Of a DNA stretch of 59,553 bases, positions 1 to 8,321 are shown one piece after another. Position numbers and translations under genes: made by a program. This DNA is from Exilibacterium sp. (GTDB lineage: Bacteria > Pseudomonadota > Gammaproteobacteria > Pseudomonadales > Cellvibrionaceae), in contig JANQMH010000001.1 of NCBI GenBank assembly GCA_028280195.1, positions 1 to 59,553 of the forward strand. Reading direction: 5' to 3'. The notes beneath the pieces were generated by a model. It was not told the DNA's origin. It was given only the letters and a program-made list of their open reading frames with translations, and did no database searches. Position 1 is the first letter of the stretch, and every line of letters begins with the position of its first letter.

Positions 1-98
1 TAGTCACTAGTCACTAGTCACTAGTCACTAGTCACTAGTCACTAGTCACTAGTCACTAGTCACTAGTCACTAGTCACTAGTCACTAGTCGCTAGTGAC
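1..98. repeat. 7-bp tandem repeat array (TAGTCAC)
   Basis: Twelve perfect copies of TAGTCAC fill positions 1-84, followed by two diverged copies (TAGTCGC, TAGTGAC). Read in another phase the unit is ACTAGTC, matching the ACTAGNN heptads upstream of gcvT near 38541. The array begins at the first base of the window, so its true length is unknown. It carries stop codons in frame with the coding remnant that follows. Confidence 0.95.
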
Positions 99-266
99 TT
101 CTATGGCATGGGCCATTACAGACTTGATGGCAACGATAAACCGATGCGGGTGGGCGGGGTGAAATATACGATCAAAGTCGGCATTGTTTACGGCGCTGCG
201 CAACTGCTGAAAGATGTGCGCGCAATGGTCGCCGAGGCAAAAGGCGGGCGGCCGCTGAGCCCCTAG
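81..266 (+). pseudogene. C-terminal remnant of an amidohydrolase-like protein (partial)
   Basis: The open frame ending at TAG 264-266 reads through a stretch containing VGGVKYTIKVGIVYGAA and LLKDVRAMVAEAK. This resembles the last strand-helix of periplasmic amidohydrolases, which commonly end in a VKDGVVYDAKxLLxDVR-type sequence. Going upstream, the frame enters the heptad array and meets TAG at 78-80, so no complete gene is present here. Either the repeat expanded inside the gene or the contig is broken at this point. The antiporter start lies 6 bp after the stop, suggesting the two were once translationally linked. The family assignment is tentative because only about 55 residues are visible. 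Confidence 0.4.
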
Positions 267-272
267 AGCGCC

Positions 273-1682
273 GTGACAGCCGATTTCACTTCGCTGCTGC
301 CGCCGCTGCTGGCGATTGCGCTGGCGCTAATCAGCCGGCAGATTTATTTGTCCCTGGCGGCCGGGCTGTGGCTCGGTTACAGCCTGCTGGCCGGCGGCAA
401 TCCGCTGCTCGGGCTGCGCGAGTCCATCGACGCCCTGGTGGCGGTGTTGACCAACCCCAATGATGCGCGCATCGCCATGTTTACCCTGGCGATCGGGGCG
501 CTGATTGCGACCATGGAACGCAGCAATGGCGTCAGGGGTTTTGTCGACTGGCTGGAACACAAACGCTTCGTGGCCAGTGCGCGCAGTGCGCAGTGGCTGG
601 CCTGGCTGATCGGCGTGGTGGTGTTTATCGAGTCGAACATGACCCTGCTGGTGTCGGGGGCGGTAGCGCGGCCGCTGTTCGACCGCTTGCGCGTGGCGCG
701 GGAAAAGCTCGCCTACCTGATCGACTCCACCTCGGCACCGATCTGTATTTTGATTCCGCTCAATGCCTGGGGCGCCTTCAACCTGAGCCTGCTCAGCGAT
801 ATCGGCCAGCAGGGGGCGCTGCAGCTTTTTCTGGCCTCCATCCCCTATAACTTTTACGCCATTGCCGCGGTGCTGCTGGCCGCCGCAGTGATCGCATTCG
901 GTATCGATATCGGCCCGATGGCGGCGGCGCAGCGCCGCAGTCGCCGCGGCCAGCCGCTGTGGCCGCATGCCAAGCCGCTGGTGGACCCGGATCTGCTGGC
1001 GGCGGTGCCGGACGGCCCGCCGGCCAGGGCCAGGAATATGCTGGTACCGCTGCTGGCCATGGTGGCGATGATGGCGGCGGGCCTGTATATCACCGGCGGC
1101 GGCAATATGGCGGCGGGTTCGGGCTCCACTAGTATTCTGTGGGCGGTACTGTTCGCCCTGGCGATTGCCTGGGTGCTGCTGCTGGCGCAAAAAATGCTGG
1201 ATATGGATGAGCTGACCCGCATTGGTCTGAAAGGCGCCGGCGGCCTGCTGCCGGTGGCCATCATTCTGATACTGGCGCTGGCGCTGGGCGACCTGACCGG
1301 CAAGCTGGGCACCGGCGCCTACGTGGCGTCGACACTCGGCGCTGCACTGCCGCCGATGCTGTTGCTGCCGGCGGTGTTTCTGGTGGCGGGACTGATGGCG
1401 TTTGCGGTCGGCTCCAGTTGGGGCACGTTCGCGGTGATGATACCGATTGCCGTGCCCATGGCCCTGTCCCTGGGGCTGCCGCCGGCACCGTTTCTGGCGG
1501 CGGTGCTGTCGGGCGGGATCTTCGGCGATCACGCCTCGCCGATCAGCGATACCACGGTCGTTGCCTCCATGGCCGCGGCCACCGACCATATTGACCATGT
1601 GCGCACACAGTTGCCCTACGCGATGATTGCCGCGGTACTTGCGCTGGCGGGTTTTTTTGTCACCGGGCTGTTTTTGGCGTAG
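273..1682 (+). CDS. NhaC-family Na+/H+ antiporter-like membrane protein
   Basis: A 469-residue, strongly hydrophobic protein with about 11-12 predicted membrane segments. Its organisation is that of the NhaC/ion-transporter superfamily: polar breaks within membrane helices such as FIESNMTLLVSG and DSTSAPICILIPLNAWGAF in the first half, and SSWGTFAVMIPIAVPMA and GGIFGDHASPISDTTV in the second half. These are the duplicated substrate-site loops of the family. Members exchange Na+ for H+ or carry organic acids and amines across the inner membrane; the actual substrate here cannot be read. The start is GTG at 273, 6 bp after the preceding stop. The stop lies inside a 16-bp duplicated sequence. 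An AraC-family regulator follows and may control it. Confidence 0.8.
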   Translation: MTADFTSLLPPLLAIALALISRQIYLSLAAGLWLGYSLLAGGNPLLGLRESIDALVAVLTNPNDARIAMFTLAIGALIATMERSNGVRGFVDWLEHKRFVASARSAQWLAWLIGVVVFIESNMTLLVSGAVARPLFDRLRVAREKLAYLIDSTSAPICILIPLNAWGAFNLSLLSDIGQQGALQLFLASIPYNFYAIAAVLLAAAVIAFGIDIGPMAAAQRRSRRGQPLWPHAKPLVDPDLLAAVPDGPPARARNMLVPLLAMVAMMAAGLYITGGGNMAAGSGSTSILWAVLFALAIAWVLLLAQKMLDMDELTRIGLKGAGGLLPVAIILILALALGDLTGKLGTGAYVASTLGAALPPMLLLPAVFLVAGLMAFAVGSSWGTFAVMIPIAVPMALSLGLPPAPFLAAVLSGGIFGDHASPISDTTVVASMAAATDHIDHVRTQLPYAMIAAVLALAGFFVTGLFLA

Positions 1683-1711
1683 TTTTACCGCTGTGTAGTT
1701 TTACCGCTATA
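1680..1711 (+). repeat. 16-bp tandem duplication over the antiporter stop codon
   Basis: TAGTTTTACCGCTGTG (1680-1695) is followed directly by TAGTTTTACCGCTATA (1696-1711), 14 of 16 bases identical. The first TAG is the antiporter stop. It looks like a recent small duplication in the gap before the AraC gene. Confidence 0.9.
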
Positions 1712-1741
1712 AGGCCCGATCGCGGCGCTATGGAGGCACTG

Positions 1742-2764
1742 ATGCAGCCCACGGGTTACTCCACGGTAACCACCCTGCGCCGTTACTGCAAAATGGCGCA
1801 GTCCTGCGGTGTCGACTGCGACGCGGCCTTGCGCGCCGCCGGCATCGACCCCGCGGTAATTGCCGGCGACAACAGCGGCAGGGTCAGCGACAGCGGTCTG
1901 GAGCGCTTTCTGGCCCGGGTCATCGACGCCAGCGGGGAGCCCTGCTTCGGTCTGAAAAGCGCCCGCCTGGTGCAGCCGGACAGCTTCGATATCCTCGGTT
2001 ATATCGCCCTGAACTGCGCCAATCTGGGCGAGGCGCTGGCGCTGTTTCCGCTCTATGAGAGCGTCTCCGGCGACCTCGGCAAAACCACCGTCGAGGTGCA
2101 CGGCGAGCGCGTGCTGATCCGCTGGGACTGCAGTGTTGCCGCGCCGCTGGTGCGCCGCCATATGCTGGAAAATGTGCTGGCTTCCTGGACGGTTTACAGC
2201 AATCGCATCATCGGTGTCGAATCAAAGCCGGCGCTGGTCTGGTTTGCCCACAGCGCACCGGCCGGCACGGCAGTGCTGGCCGAGTACCGGGACATTTTTC
2301 ACTGCCAAGTGCTGTTTGAACAGCCGTGCAGCGGTATCTGGGTGCAGCGCTGTCAATTGCAGATCCCGTTTCCGCAGGCCAACCGGGCACTGCTGGCAAC
2401 CCTGTTGGAACACGCGGCACAAAGTCTGGCGGCGCTGGATCGCAATCGGCCGATCGAGCAGCGGGTGCGCAACCGCATTCGATTGATGCTGGCCGAATCC
2501 CTGCCCTCGCGCGAGCGCGTCGCCGAGCAGCTGGGCATGAGCGGGCGCACGTTGCAGCGCCAGTTGAGCAGCCGCGGCTGCAGTTACCACGACTTGCTCA
2601 GAGAGGTTCGCCGGCAACTGGCGCAGCACTATCTGCAAAACAGCGCCCTGAGTCTGGATGAGATATCGCGCCGCCTGGGCTTCAGTGAAACCCGTTCATT
2701 TCACCGCAGTTTCAAACAGTGGACCGGTGTCACCGCCAGTGCCTTTAGAGCGCAGGCGCCATAG
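1742..2764 (+). CDS. AraC-family transcriptional regulator (Arabinose_bd type)
   Basis: The protein has about 340 residues. The first ~200 resemble the N-terminal effector domain of OruR/VirS-type AraC regulators, with the typical GLKSARLVQPDSFDILGY segment. The last ~100 form the double helix-turn-helix: VAEQLGMSGRTLQRQL is the first recognition helix and the protein ends in FSETRSFHRSFKQWTG followed by TASAFR, the AraC signature. ATG 1742 is preferred over ATG 1730 because GGAGG at 1732-1736 lies five bases before it. Its 3' end overlaps the convergent sterol desaturase-type gene by 69 bp, and the overlap contains the end of the signature, so neither frame is spurious. The effector is unknown; the antiporter upstream is a candidate target. 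Confidence 0.88.
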   Translation: MQPTGYSTVTTLRRYCKMAQSCGVDCDAALRAAGIDPAVIAGDNSGRVSDSGLERFLARVIDASGEPCFGLKSARLVQPDSFDILGYIALNCANLGEALALFPLYESVSGDLGKTTVEVHGERVLIRWDCSVAAPLVRRHMLENVLASWTVYSNRIIGVESKPALVWFAHSAPAGTAVLAEYRDIFHCQVLFEQPCSGIWVQRCQLQIPFPQANRALLATLLEHAAQSLAALDRNRPIEQRVRNRIRLMLAESLPSRERVAEQLGMSGRTLQRQLSSRGCSYHDLLREVRRQLAQHYLQNSALSLDEISRRLGFSETRSFHRSFKQWTGVTASAFRAQAP

Positions 2765-3958
2765 CAGCAGCCAGAACCCGCTGTTGCAGACCAGGTAAGC
2801 CAGTACATAGCCGTGGGCCGGCGGCGCCAGCGCCGCGCCGAACAGCGCCAGCGCCGACCAGGACAGCAGCAGCCGCGCCAGCTCGCTCGACAGTGCAAAA
2901 GCTCTGCCCTCGAGCAGCAAGCCGGTGGTCAGCAGCGGTGCGCTGACCATCAGCCAGCAAAACAAGACCTGCCCGTAAGGCAGCCCCTGCAGGTAGCCCG
3001 CCAGCGTGACACTCACCGGTATGGCGGCGAGAAGCTGAAATACGGCAAAGCCTTTTACCGCCGCGGTGCTGGCGGGGTCGTATTTCTCGAAGGCGGTGAG
3101 GTCGGATTTTTCCCCGGGGTAGCGGCTTTGCATATCCGCCGGGCGCCAGCCGGTGGGCATAAACCAGATGCGCAGTTTGTCCCACCAGCTGCGGGTGTGC
3201 CAGGCGTCGCGCGCCAGCGATGCCCAGACCTGGAAGTTGGCGCTGAGCGGATTGAAGCGGCGCAGCGGCCGGCGCACGCCGTAGATTACCGGTTCTTCAT
3301 CCAGTTCGGCCTGGAAGGTGCCAAAGATTTTGTCCCAGACTATGAATACGCCACCGTGGTTCTTGTCGATGTAAATGGCGTTCTGGCCGTGATGCACGCG
3401 GTGGTGGGAGGGTGTCACCATAAAATACTCGAGTACGCCCAGGCGCTTGATATGGCGGGTGTGTACCCAGAACTGATACACCAGATTGAGGCTGGCACAG
3501 GCCAGAAATACCGATAGCGGCGCGCCGAGCCACAGTAAAGGCAGGTAGAACACCCAGCCGAAGACACTGGAACTGGTTTGCCGCAGCGCCGTGGTCAGAT
3601 TGAACTCCTCGCTGGAGTGGTGAATGGCGTGACCGGCCCACCAGAAATTGAGGGTATGGGCAAAGCGGTGCTTCCAGTAGTAGGCCAGGTCGTAGAGCAC
3701 AAACACGGCAATCCAGGTCCAGGGGCTGTCCGCCGGCCATAGCGGCAATGTCCACCCCTGCAGCGCGGTGCTGATAATGTAGCCGCCCAGCGCCAGTTTG
3801 ATCAGCACCGACGACTGGCTGGTAATCCCCAGTGCCAGGCTGCCGAAGGCGTCGTTGACCCGGTAGAAATCGGTTTTCCTGACTTTTTCCGCCACCAGTT
3901 CCAGCGCGATCAGCAGCAGGAAAGCGGGTGTTGCATAGAGGATGATCAGCGTATCCAC
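2696..3958 (-). CDS. Sterol desaturase/fatty acid hydroxylase family membrane protein
   Basis: A 420-residue integral membrane protein of the di-iron sterol desaturase superfamily. The histidine clusters that bind the two irons are present: KHRFAH, HAIHHSSEE, HTRHIKRLG and HHRVHHG. Membrane segments flank them, and an additional C-terminal block of about four hydrophobic segments extends beyond the catalytic domain, as in the ~400-residue bacterial branch of the family. Such enzymes hydroxylate or desaturate lipids (sterols, carotenoids, alkylglycerols) with O2 at the membrane; the substrate cannot be told. The start is GTG at 3958. Its C-terminal tail overlaps the convergent AraC gene by 69 bp. 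Confidence 0.85.
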   Translation of the reverse strand: MDTLIILYATPAFLLLIALELVAEKVRKTDFYRVNDAFGSLALGITSQSSVLIKLALGGYIISTALQGWTLPLWPADSPWTWIAVFVLYDLAYYWKHRFAHTLNFWWAGHAIHHSSEEFNLTTALRQTSSSVFGWVFYLPLLWLGAPLSVFLACASLNLVYQFWVHTRHIKRLGVLEYFMVTPSHHRVHHGQNAIYIDKNHGGVFIVWDKIFGTFQAELDEEPVIYGVRRPLRRFNPLSANFQVWASLARDAWHTRSWWDKLRIWFMPTGWRPADMQSRYPGEKSDLTAFEKYDPASTAAVKGFAVFQLLAAIPVSVTLAGYLQGLPYGQVLFCWLMVSAPLLTTGLLLEGRAFALSSELARLLLSWSALALFGAALAPPAHGYVLAYLVCNSGFWLLLWRLRSKGTGGDTGPLFETAVK

Positions 3959-4136
3959 GGTATCTCGTCACCTGCCGGGTAGTACTGGCGACAATCTACC
4001 GAAGCCACCGGCCGCGCTCAATCACAATCGTGGACAGTCCTGTCACAATTGCGGACACCGCATTCGCTCTTATGTTTTCGACGGCTTCGCTGTAAGCTGT
4101 AGCCTGTCAGCTGTGAACTCGACCCGGGTGCTACTC

Positions 4137-4886
4137 ATGCGTATCGGCCTGATTATCGTCGGCGATGAAATCCTCAGTGGCCGCCGGCGGGATAAACATC
4201 TGCCCAAAGTCATTGAAATCCTCGCCGCCCGCGGCCTGCTGCTGGACTGGGTGCGGGTTGTCGGTGACGACAGCGCCCTGTTGCAGGCGACTTATCGCGC
4301 GACCTTTGCCGCCGGGGATCTGGTGTTCAGTGCCGGCGGCATCGGCGCCACTCCCGACGATCTCACCCGCGAGGCGGTGGCTGCGGCGCTGGACTCCGAG
4401 GTGGAAGAGCACCCCGAGGGGCTGGCCCTGGTCGAAGCCCTGGCGCAAAGGCGCGGTTTGCTGCTGCAAAATCACCAGCGCCGCATCGTCGCTTTTCCCA
4501 GGGGTGCCAGTCTGATTCCAAACCCCGTCAATACCGTTCCCGGTTTCAGCCTGCAGCACCACCATTTTGTGCCGGGCTTTCCCGAAATGGCGTGGCCGAT
4601 GATTGAATGGGTGCTGGATAACCGCTACGCTGAACTTGGCGACCGCCAGTATACCGAGCAGGCGCTGGTGGTCGAGGGGCAGTACGAAAGCGCGCTGACC
4701 CCCTTAATGCAGGCGCTGATGCAGAGCTATCCCGATGTCAAGGTGTTTTGCCTGCCGAGTATGCACGGCGAGCGCCCCAGCAATGAGGTAGGTATCAAGG
4801 GCGGTGCGGCCGATGTCAGGCGGGCGATGGCCGATTTCAAATCGCAGCTGACACAGCATCGCTATGAATGGCGCCGGCTGGATTGA
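4137..4886 (+). CDS. Molybdopterin-binding-fold protein (CinA N-terminal/MoaB-like)
   Basis: A 249-residue protein beginning MRIGLIIVGDEILSGRRRD, the start typical of the MoCF_biosynth domain shared by MogA, MoaB and the N-terminal half of CinA. The substrate-site motif FSAGGIGATPDDLTREA follows at about residues 63-80, and VNTVPGFS and VPGFPEMA occur later as in CinA-type proteins. The nicotinamide-nucleotide amidase half of CinA is absent. The frame is open upstream of 4137, but the upstream residues look non-coding and the domain starts exactly at this ATG. The function of this stand-alone family is not settled. It is followed by an ACT-domain gene and a sirtuin on the same strand. Confidence 0.8.
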   Translation: MRIGLIIVGDEILSGRRRDKHLPKVIEILAARGLLLDWVRVVGDDSALLQATYRATFAAGDLVFSAGGIGATPDDLTREAVAAALDSEVEEHPEGLALVEALAQRRGLLLQNHQRRIVAFPRGASLIPNPVNTVPGFSLQHHHFVPGFPEMAWPMIEWVLDNRYAELGDRQYTEQALVVEGQYESALTPLMQALMQSYPDVKVFCLPSMHGERPSNEVGIKGGAADVRRAMADFKSQLTQHRYEWRRLD

Positions 4887-4914
4887 GCCGGGCGCCGCTG
4901 TCGAGGTAAGCCGT

Positions 4915-5313
4915 ATGAGTGAAGTATTGGACTTGCAGCAACTGCTAAGTTCTCTAAGACCGAATCTGGGTGATGGCGAATTCGTTTTTTGCACATTTAC
5001 CGACATCAAGTACGGCGAGCGCGCCGATCTGACGCCGCTGGGGGTATTTCAGGAACCCGAGGGCATGACGCTGATCGTACCCCGCCACCGCGCCGACCGC
5101 GCCGGCATAGAGTATGACAGCTGCTACCGGCAGATCACCCTGACGGTGCACTCCGGTCTCAACGCTGTGGGCCTGACCGCAGCCGTATCGGAAGCGCTGG
5201 CCCGGCGCGGGATCAGTGCCAATGTGATCGCCGCTTTCTATCACGATCATATCTTCGTGCCGGCCGAAGATGCCGAAGCCGCCCTGGCGGCCCTGCAGGC
5301 GCTGCAGCATTAG
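4915..5313 (+). CDS. ACT-domain protein
   Basis: A 132-residue protein made almost entirely of a tandem small-molecule-binding ACT fold of the type found in stand-alone ACT_7 proteins. Recognisable elements are FCTFTDIKYGERADLTPLG in the first half and ITLTVHSGLNAVGLTAAV, ISANVIAAFYHDHIFVP in the second. Such proteins are presumed amino-acid or ligand sensors; no catalytic residues are seen. ATG 4915 is chosen over the in-frame ATG 4864 because the latter lies inside the preceding gene and the conserved region starts after 4915; GAGG lies a few bases upstream. The sirtuin start is about 20 bp after its stop, suggesting one operon. Confidence 0.75.
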   Translation: MSEVLDLQQLLSSLRPNLGDGEFVFCTFTDIKYGERADLTPLGVFQEPEGMTLIVPRHRADRAGIEYDSCYRQITLTVHSGLNAVGLTAAVSEALARRGISANVIAAFYHDHIFVPAEDAEAALAALQALQH

Positions 5314-5332
5314 TACGGTCGAGAGTACGATT

Positions 5333-6157
5333 GTGGCTGAGGCCTCTGCGCAGCGACAACTGCTGCAGTTCATGCGGCGCCACGCCAGGTTGCTGGTGCT
5401 GACCGGCGCCGGTATCAGCAGCGCCTCGGGCATTCCCACCTACCGCGACCACCGCGGTCGCTGGCAGCGCGGCGACCCCATCCAGCACCGCGACTTCGTC
5501 GCCGACCACCGGGTGCGCCAGCGCTACTGGGCGCGCAGCCTGGTGGGCTGGAAGTTTATGCGGCAGGCGCAGCCCAATGGCGCCCACCGGGCGCTGGTGG
5601 AGCTGGAGGCACGCGGGCATATCGAGCTGCTGGTGACCCAGAATGTCGACGGCCTGCACCAGCGCGCCGGCAGCCGGCAGGTGCTGGACCTGCACGGCCG
5701 TGTCGATACCGCCCTGTGTCTCAGCTGCGGCGTTCGCCGCCGCCGCGCTGACATACAGGGCTTTCTCGAACGCCACAATCCCGCGCTGGTGAACTTTGCC
5801 GCCGCCGCCAGGCCCGATGGCGATGCCGCTGTGGACGGCCTGGATCTGTCCGCCACGGTGGTGCCCACTTGTGACAACTGCGGTGGTGTGATGAAGCCGG
5901 ATGTGGTGTTTTTTGGCGACAGCGTACCGCGGCGGCGTGTCGAGGCCACCGCGCAGGCGCTGCATCGGGCCGGCGCGCTGCTGGTGGTGGGCTCGTCGCT
6001 GATGGTGTATTCCGGCTATCGTTTCTGCCGTCAGGCGGCACAGGCGAACATACCCATAGCCATTGTCAACCGCGGTGTGACACGGGCCGATGACCTGGCG
6101 TCGTGCAAAGTCGAGGATGACTGCGCGACGGCGCTCGAACGCCTGCTGCAGGTTTAG
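5333..6157 (+). CDS. Sir2-family NAD-dependent protein deacylase (sirtuin)
   Basis: A sirtuin of about 274 residues. The NAD-binding motif TGAGISSASGIPTYRD lies near the N-terminus, TQNVDGLHQRAGS and the catalytic histidine in DLHGRVD in the middle. The structural zinc is expected from two CxxC pairs (CLSCG and CDNCGG), followed by KPDVVFFGDSVP and the late GSSLMVYSG. The sequence is closest in style to class II (SIRT4-like) enzymes, which remove acyl groups from lysines using NAD+. GTG 5333 is the likely start since it follows the upstream stop by 19 bp; ATG 5372, just before the NAD motif, is an alternative. Its 3' end lies 3 bp from the convergent hemolysin III gene. Confidence 0.88.
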   Translation: MAEASAQRQLLQFMRRHARLLVLTGAGISSASGIPTYRDHRGRWQRGDPIQHRDFVADHRVRQRYWARSLVGWKFMRQAQPNGAHRALVELEARGHIELLVTQNVDGLHQRAGSRQVLDLHGRVDTALCLSCGVRRRRADIQGFLERHNPALVNFAAAARPDGDAAVDGLDLSATVVPTCDNCGGVMKPDVVFFGDSVPRRRVEATAQALHRAGALLVVGSSLMVYSGYRFCRQAAQANIPIAIVNRGVTRADDLASCKVEDDCATALERLLQV

Positions 6158-6160
6158 GGT

Positions 6161-6817
6161 CTACTCTGTCAGTGGTATCACGTAGAACAGCACTGCAAAG
6201 AAATGCAGGGTGCTGCCGGTAAGCACACACAGGTGCCAGATGGCATGGTTGTAGGGCAGGCTGCGCCACAGATAAAAGGCCACGCCACCGGTGTAGGCCA
6301 GCCCGCCGATCAGCAGCAGAATCAGCCCGCCGGTCTTTACCGTTGCCACCAGTGGCTTGATTGCCGTCAGCACCACCCAGCCCATCAGCAGGTAGAGGGT
6401 GATGGCCGCCGAGCGAAAGCGGCGCAGTGAGGTGATTTCCAGCAGGATACCCAACAGCGCCAGGCCCCAGATGACGCCGAAGATCGACCAGCCCCAGGGC
6501 CCGCGCATATTGACCAGGGTAAACGGCGTATAAGTGCCGGCGATCAACACGAAAATGGCGATGTGGTCGAGAATGCGCAGCACCGGCTTCACCCGCGGCA
6601 GCTGGATGCTGTGGTAGAGGGTCGACGTCGCGTACTGGAAAATCAGCGAAAAGCCGAAAATGCTGCAGCTGACGATATGCCAGGCATTGCCGTACAGGCT
6701 GGAAAAAGCCGTCAGCACGCCCAGACCGCCGATGGCGAGCAGAATGCCGACGCCGTGGGTAATGCTGTTGGCGATTTCCTCGCCCAGGGTGTAGCGCGGC
6801 GCGACGGTGGTAATCAT
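6161..6817 (-). CDS. Hemolysin III family (PAQR/YqfA-like) membrane protein
   Basis: A 218-residue protein with about seven hydrophobic segments. The N-terminal motif EEIANSITHGVG carries the conserved glutamate, serine and histidine of the HlyIII/PAQR family. SILYHS-like sequence follows in STLYHSIQLPRVK, then LDHIAIFVLIAGTYTPF, and a late HAIWHLCVLTGSTLHFFAV supplies the conserved metal-site histidines. Bacterial members are inner-membrane proteins often called hemolysin III; the physiological role is unclear and hydrolase activity on lipid amides is suspected from the eukaryotic relatives. ATG 6817 is used: the family begins just before this motif, although the frame is open further upstream. 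Confidence 0.85.
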   Translation of the reverse strand: MITTVAPRYTLGEEIANSITHGVGILLAIGGLGVLTAFSSLYGNAWHIVSCSIFGFSLIFQYATSTLYHSIQLPRVKPVLRILDHIAIFVLIAGTYTPFTLVNMRGPWGWSIFGVIWGLALLGILLEITSLRRFRSAAITLYLLMGWVVLTAIKPLVATVKTGGLILLLIGGLAYTGGVAFYLWRSLPYNHAIWHLCVLTGSTLHFFAVLFYVIPLTE

Positions 6818-7001
6818 GTTACAGGCTCTGTTATGGGAACATGGCAGCCGCACTCTCCGGGCGGTTAATGCGCCGCCAGTTGGCTCGACCGCGGGGCCCG
6901 TCTTACCCGGCCCCCGGCCGAGTCTAACACAGGCGGGCCGGCGCCAGCGGGGCATATAGACAGTTTAGCCAGTTGCCGGGATTAACGGTGACATATTTGC
7001 A

Positions 7002-7421
7002 TTACGGTTTTTTTATCCTCATTGCCCTGCCCGCCGCGTAGCTACAGGCGACTCCGGCAGCGATGCCGATAGCGTTGGCGGCGATATCGCCAAGGCTGAA
7101 ATGGCGCTTGGGTGAAAAGGTCTGCCCCCACTCCAGCAGTGCGGAATAGGCCAACAGGCAAAGGGCGGCGCCGGCGAGGTGATTCAGGTTTGTATCGCGA
7201 TGAAATCCGCGCCAGGACCTGATACCCGGCAGCGCCAGCTGCATCGACACCGCCAGCACCAGCCAGCAACCGAGATGCAGCGCTTTATCCCATACCGATG
7301 CAAATGAAGCGCCCGGATTGGGCGTCAAATGCAGATAGCTGGCATAGCCTAGCAGCGCTGCAAACTGCGCAAGCAGCAGAGCGTCTCTGACAGGTTTCCC
7401 CTTCCACCACCGAAAACTCAT
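7002..7421 (-). CDS. VanZ-like small membrane protein
   Basis: A 139-residue protein with about four hydrophobic segments. The pattern LHLTPNPG, WDKALHLGCWLVLA, LLEWGQTFSPKRHFSLGDIAANAIGI matches the VanZ-like family: an acidic D-K-x-x-H pair in the second helix, then the E-x-x-Q and D-x-x-A-N-x-x-G motif. VanZ relatives are inner-membrane proteins of unknown mechanism, some giving teicoplanin resistance. It stands alone between the hemolysin III gene and a 450-bp gene-poor stretch. Confidence 0.75.
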   Translation of the reverse strand: MSFRWWKGKPVRDALLLAQFAALLGYASYLHLTPNPGASFASVWDKALHLGCWLVLAVSMQLALPGIRSWRGFHRDTNLNHLAGAALCLLAYSALLEWGQTFSPKRHFSLGDIAANAIGIAAGVACSYAAGRAMRIKKP

Positions 7422-7877
7422 ATTTCTGCCGTTCTCTAAACTCGATAGATGCTATATTTCAGTAGCATTAAGCTGCTGGCCTGGTTGCGAATTGCCATTT
7501 GTCGGTGCTGGCTTCGGGGAAGGCGGTGGCGCCACTGTGGCGGCAAGTATATATCACCGCCGCCGGCGCGCAGCGGTGCCCTGCCGCCATTGATCGGCTG
7601 CGGTTTGAGGCACTCGCGGCCGCCACCCGCAACTGCCGGCTGTGGCGATGATGGCCCACTGGATGCCGGGCGATCGCGATGCCGCCCTGCGCGCATGGCC
7701 GAGTACTTCGGCAGGCCCACCGATATCGGCGGCGCGGTGCAGGTGTTGCAGCGGTTTCTGCGCCGGCCGCATGGCGCCGGTAAAGAAATATGGCAGCGAC
7801 GCCTACAACCGGTTGGCGGTACAATGGCGCAAGCCGCTTCGGGGAAAATCCGCCTGCAACTCCAGTTGAAACTGCTT
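7422..7877 (+). other. Gene-poor stretch, possibly a decayed ORF
   Basis: No intact gene is visible for about 450 bp. Protein-like fragments occur successively in three frames: a run ending AAIDRLRFEALAAATRNC near 7640, then MMAHWMPGDRDAALRA near 7650-7700, then MAEYFGRPTDIGGAVQVL and QRFLRRPHG near 7695-7775. This order looks like one coding sequence broken by frameshifts. One of the frames is open into the following Hpt gene, but that upstream part does not resemble the Hpt family. I do not recognise the parent protein. Confidence 0.25.
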
Positions 7878-8321
7878 ATGTCAGAACCGATTTCCAAGAT
7901 ACTCAGCGAAACTGTTGCCGCACCCTTTGCCACAACGCTGCCCGAAACGCTGCCCGGCCTCGACGTGGGCGATGGTCTGCGGCGGGCGACGGGGCGGCCC
8001 GACCGCTATCTGCCGCTGCTGGAATCCTTTCGCCGGACTTACCGGCACTGCCTGGCGGAGCTGAGTGCCTTGCTGGCCGCCGGCGACCGCGACGCCACAC
8101 TGGCATTTGTGCACAAACTCAAGGGCACGGCCGGCAATATCGGCGCCCGCGAGGTTTTTGCAGTCTGCGTGGCGCTGGAAAAGGACATCCGCGCACAGCG
8201 CGATACCACCGCGCTGCAGCAGCGGTTCGAGCAGAGCTGGACGCAGCTGCTCAGTTCACTGCAGGCGCTGGCCACCAGCGCCGGCTGCCATGACCCGGAT
8301 GCCGCGGAAAGCGCGCGTTAA
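7878..8321 (+). CDS. Hpt-domain histidine phosphotransfer protein
   Basis: A 147-residue protein whose centre is a four-helix Hpt domain. The phosphorylatable histidine is in FVHKLKGTAGNIGA (about residue 78), preceded by LLESFRRTYRHCLAELSALL and followed by a helix with LEKDIRA, the normal order. Hpt proteins shuttle phosphate between hybrid sensor kinases and response regulators; no kinase or regulator gene is present in the window. ATG 7878 is selected because the family-like sequence starts there, although the frame is open farther upstream. The PilU-type gene starts 194 bp downstream on the same strand, so a link with surface motility signalling is possible but unproven. Confidence 0.7.
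   Translation: MSEPISKILSETVAAPFATTLPETLPGLDVGDGLRRATGRPDRYLPLLESFRRTYRHCLAELSALLAAGDRDATLAFVHKLKGTAGNIGAREVFAVCVALEKDIRAQRDTTALQQRFEQSWTQLLSSLQALATSAGCHDPDAAESAR

Noticed and set aside
1-98. CRISPR array
   Set aside because: Units are 7 bp, directly adjacent, with no spacers.
3942-4136. N-terminal extension of the molybdopterin-binding-fold protein
   Set aside because: The open frame extends upstream, but the added residues overlap the hydroxylase start region and the domain begins at ATG 4137.
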